From positions 1 through 16,287 of the forward strand of contig DASUFI010000156.1 in the NCBI GenBank assembly GCA_036274635.1: 16,287 nucleotides of DNA, read 5' to 3'. The notes under the pieces were generated by a model that saw nothing but the letters and a program-made list of their open reading frames with translations, did not search any database and was not told the DNA's origin. Positions 14,704 to 16,287 of the stretch are shown here, piece after piece (positions within the stretch are counted from its first letter, which is position 1; every line of letters starts with the position of its first letter). This DNA is from DASUFI01 sp036274635. GTDB taxonomy: Bacteria; Planctomycetota; B15-G4. Made by a program: the position numbers and the translations under genes.

Positions 14704-15645
14704 GTGACCAGCAGGCCCGTCGCCACGCTGTCCCTGGCCGGCAGGGACCTCGTCTCCATGCGCGACTTCTCGCGCGAGGAGCTGCTGGCCTTCCTGGACG
14801 AGGCCGCGCAGTTCGAGGGCTACGAGCAGCCCATCCTGCGCGGCAAGGTGCTGGGCTCGCTCTTCTTCGAGCCCAGCACGCGCACCAACCTCTCCTTCAG
14901 CAGCGCCATGCAGCGGCTCGGCGGGGCGGTGCTGGGCTTCGCGGACTCCAAGGTCTCCAGCACGGCCAAGGGCGAGTCGCTGGTGGACACGATCCGCGTG
15001 GTCGAGAACTACTGCGACATCATCCTCATCCGCCACCCGCTGGAGGGCGCGGCGCGCCTCGCGGCCGAGAGCACCGAGCTGCCGGTGGTCAACGCCGGCG
15101 ACGGCACCAACCAGCACCCCACGCAGACGCTGCTGGACCTCTACACCATCCGCAGCAAGCGCGGCCGGCTGGACAACCTCAAGATCGCTTTCGTGGGCGA
15201 CCTCAAGTACAGCCGCACGGTGCACTCGCTCATCGAGACGCTCACGCACTTCGACAACGAGATCTTCCTCATCTCGCCGCCCACGCTGCGCATGCCGCCC
15301 GAGTTCATCGAGGAACTGGACGCGCGCGGCACGGCGTGGCGCGAGGACGAGGACTTCTTCGCCGTGGCCAGCGACGTGGACATCCTGTACACGACGCGCA
15401 TCCAGCAGGAGCGCTTCCCGGACCCGGTCGAGTACGAGAAGGTGAAGAACGCGTACCGCATCGACCGCGCCAGCATCGAGCGCATCGGCGGGCGCGTCAC
15501 GGTCATGCACCCGCTGCCGCGCCTCAACGAGATCAGCCGCGACCTCGACAGCTATCCCGGCTCGGCCTACTTCGACCAGGCGCGCAACGGCGTCACGGTG
15601 CGCAAGGCGGTGCTCTCCATGCTGCTGGGCATCGCGCGCGCGTGA
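14704..15645 (+). CDS. pyrB: Aspartate carbamoyltransferase catalytic subunit
   Basis: This 313-residue enzyme transfers the carbamoyl group from carbamoyl phosphate to aspartate, the committed step of pyrimidine synthesis. The carbamoyl-phosphate loop FFEPSTRTN has S58-T59-R60-T61 (E. coli 52-55). The 80s-loop lysine lies in TAKGESLVDT. NAGDGTNQHPTQTLLDLYTI, TTRIQQERF (aspartate-binding Arg/Gln) and VMHPLPRLNEI complete the site. The close match to E. coli PyrB in length and wording, with pyrI next door, points to the dodecameric holoenzyme. AAGGAG five bases upstream fixes the GTG start. The stop overlaps the pyrI GTG (GTGA), so the two subunits are probably made in balanced amounts by coupling. 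No pyrimidine attenuator or PyrR-like structure is apparent in the 82 bases upstream. Confidence 0.97.
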   Translation: MTSRPVATLSLAGRDLVSMRDFSREELLAFLDEAAQFEGYEQPILRGKVLGSLFFEPSTRTNLSFSSAMQRLGGAVLGFADSKVSSTAKGESLVDTIRVVENYCDIILIRHPLEGAARLAAESTELPVVNAGDGTNQHPTQTLLDLYTIRSKRGRLDNLKIAFVGDLKYSRTVHSLIETLTHFDNEIFLISPPTLRMPPEFIEELDARGTAWREDEDFFAVASDVDILYTTRIQQERFPDPVEYEKVKNAYRIDRASIERIGGRVTVMHPLPRLNEISRDLDSYPGSAYFDQARNGVTVRKAVLSMLLGIARA

Positions 15646-16142
15646 CGGACGCCACCGAGGACGCCGTGGGGGACCGGCGGCCGGAGGGCGCGGCCGAGAC
15701 CTTCGTCAAGGTGTCCGCTCTGCGCGAGGGCACGGTCATCGACCACCTCGTGGCGGGCACGGCGCTCAAGGTGCTGTCGGTGCTGGGCATGCGCTTCGAG
15801 GGCGCGGTCACCATCGGCCTCAACCTCGACAGCCGCAAGGCGGGGCGCAAGGACATCATCAAGATCGAGCGGCGCGAGCTGACGCCGGCCGAGGTGGCGC
15901 GCATCGCGCTCATCTCGCCGCGCGCCACCTTCTCGATCATCCGCGACTTCAAGGTCGTGCGGAAGTTCACGCCCGAGCTGCCGGCGGTGGTGGACGGGCT
16001 GGTGCGCTGCCCGAACCCGTCGTGCATCAGCAACGCGAGCTGGGTCGTCACGAAGTTCCTCGTGGTGCGCCCCGACCCGCTGCGCGTGCGCTGCCACTAC
16101 TGCGAGCGCAGCCTCAAGAAGGAAGAGATCGAGCTCTTGTGA
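15642..16142 (+). CDS. pyrI: Aspartate carbamoyltransferase regulatory subunit
   Basis: This 166-residue non-catalytic subunit binds nucleotides and bridges PyrB trimers. The allosteric domain begins FVKVSALREGTVIDHL and continues VTIGLNLDSRKAGRKDIIKIE, a close match to E. coli PyrI nucleotide-site residues (K at GRKD, IDH). The zinc domain has four cysteines in CPNPSC (C123, C128) and CHYC (C151, C154), equivalent to E. coli C109, C114, C138 and C141. The protein is about 13 residues longer than E. coli PyrI (153), mainly an acidic N-terminal lead (TDATEDAVGDRRPEGAAE). The GTG start overlaps the pyrB stop. CTP inhibition and ATP activation are expected from the family, not shown here. Confidence 0.97.
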   Translation: MTDATEDAVGDRRPEGAAETFVKVSALREGTVIDHLVAGTALKVLSVLGMRFEGAVTIGLNLDSRKAGRKDIIKIERRELTPAEVARIALISPRATFSIIRDFKVVRKFTPELPAVVDGLVRCPNPSCISNASWVVTKFLVVRPDPLRVRCHYCERSLKKEEIELL

Positions 16143-16152
16143 GGCGCAGCGC

Positions 16153-16287
16153 GTGAGGACCCGCGAAGGCGTCGTCATCGACGGCTACGACCTGCTGGCC
16201 GAGAACGCGCGCCTCGCCTTCCCCGACGTGGTGGTCTGCGGGCGGCGCCTCAACCGCGGCACGGCGGCCGTCTCGCCCGAGGGCACG
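16153..16287 (+). CDS. Partial ORF downstream of pyrI, unknown product
   Basis: An open frame starts at GTG 16153 and runs off the window end (45 residues visible). GAGG at 16141-16144, overlapping the pyrI stop, lies eight bases before it, and only 10 bases separate it from pyrI, so it is probably in the same operon. The visible part contains GVVIDGYDLLAENARLAFPDVVVCGRRL (written here in family-neutral terms: a small residue/Gly-rich start and a VVVCG strand). I do not recognise the family. Dihydroorotase would be the natural guess by context, but the usual N-terminal strand pattern and HxH are not in view, so it is not claimed. Confidence 0.5.
   Translation, partial: MRTREGVVIDGYDLLAENARLAFPDVVVCGRRLNRGTAAVSPEGT

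Noticed and set aside
16153..16287. Dihydroorotase (pyrC) as the gene after pyrI
   Set aside because: Tempting by context, but the visible residues show no metal-binding HxH or familiar N-terminus.

Overview
This is a very GC-rich bacterial window with dense, mostly overlapping genes and strong G/C preference at third codon positions. Lineage is inferred. The sigma-70 factor at 7533-8513 has a region 3 reading NTVKTVRIPSYMVE instead of the usual ADQ..TIRIPVHM. From memory that wording, plus the secreted protein with a GspG-like tail and the DUF374 acyltransferase, fits a GC-rich Planctomycetota or related lineage. There is no rRNA in the window to confirm it.

Left half, minus strand (8513 down to 345): a sigma-70 factor is followed by a tightly packed run transcribed leftwards, hemW, pabA/trpG, pyrF, bshC, bshB1, bshA and a cysteine desulfurase. 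From hemW on, each junction overlaps by 4 or 8 bases (GTGA, TTGA or ATGGTTGA), except pabA/pyrF, which abut exactly (TGA then ATG). The run therefore looks translationally coupled. It contains all three dedicated bacillithiol enzymes in one block: the glycosyltransferase BshA, the deacetylase BshB1 and the putative cysteine-adding enzyme BshC. A cysteine desulfurase closes the block, so the cell probably uses bacillithiol as its low-molecular-weight thiol. A perfect 11-bp stem-loop lies between the sigma gene and hemW and covers the annotated hemW start codon.

Middle (8471-10841, plus strand): divergent from the sigma gene is a 431-residue protein whose last ~95 residues are an HPr phosphocarrier domain, with the His and Ser phosphorylation sites spaced exactly as in classical HPr. 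It is followed by a perfect consensus parS site, a good sigma-70-type promoter (TTGAAC, 17 bp, TACCTT) and parB. No parA is adjacent.

Right half: a small membrane-anchored protein (minus) converges on parB. After a 509-base stretch with no supported gene come, on the plus strand, a 724-residue secreted or anchored protein ending in a type II secretion GspG-like domain, a DUF374 lysophospholipid acyltransferase, and a pyrimidine unit of pyrB, pyrI and a truncated unknown ORF. PyrB and PyrI are of the E. coli type, so the aspartate transcarbamoylase is probably the allosteric catalytic/regulatory holoenzyme. Two steps of pyrimidine synthesis (pyrB/pyrI and pyrF) thus sit in opposite-strand clusters about 9 kb apart.
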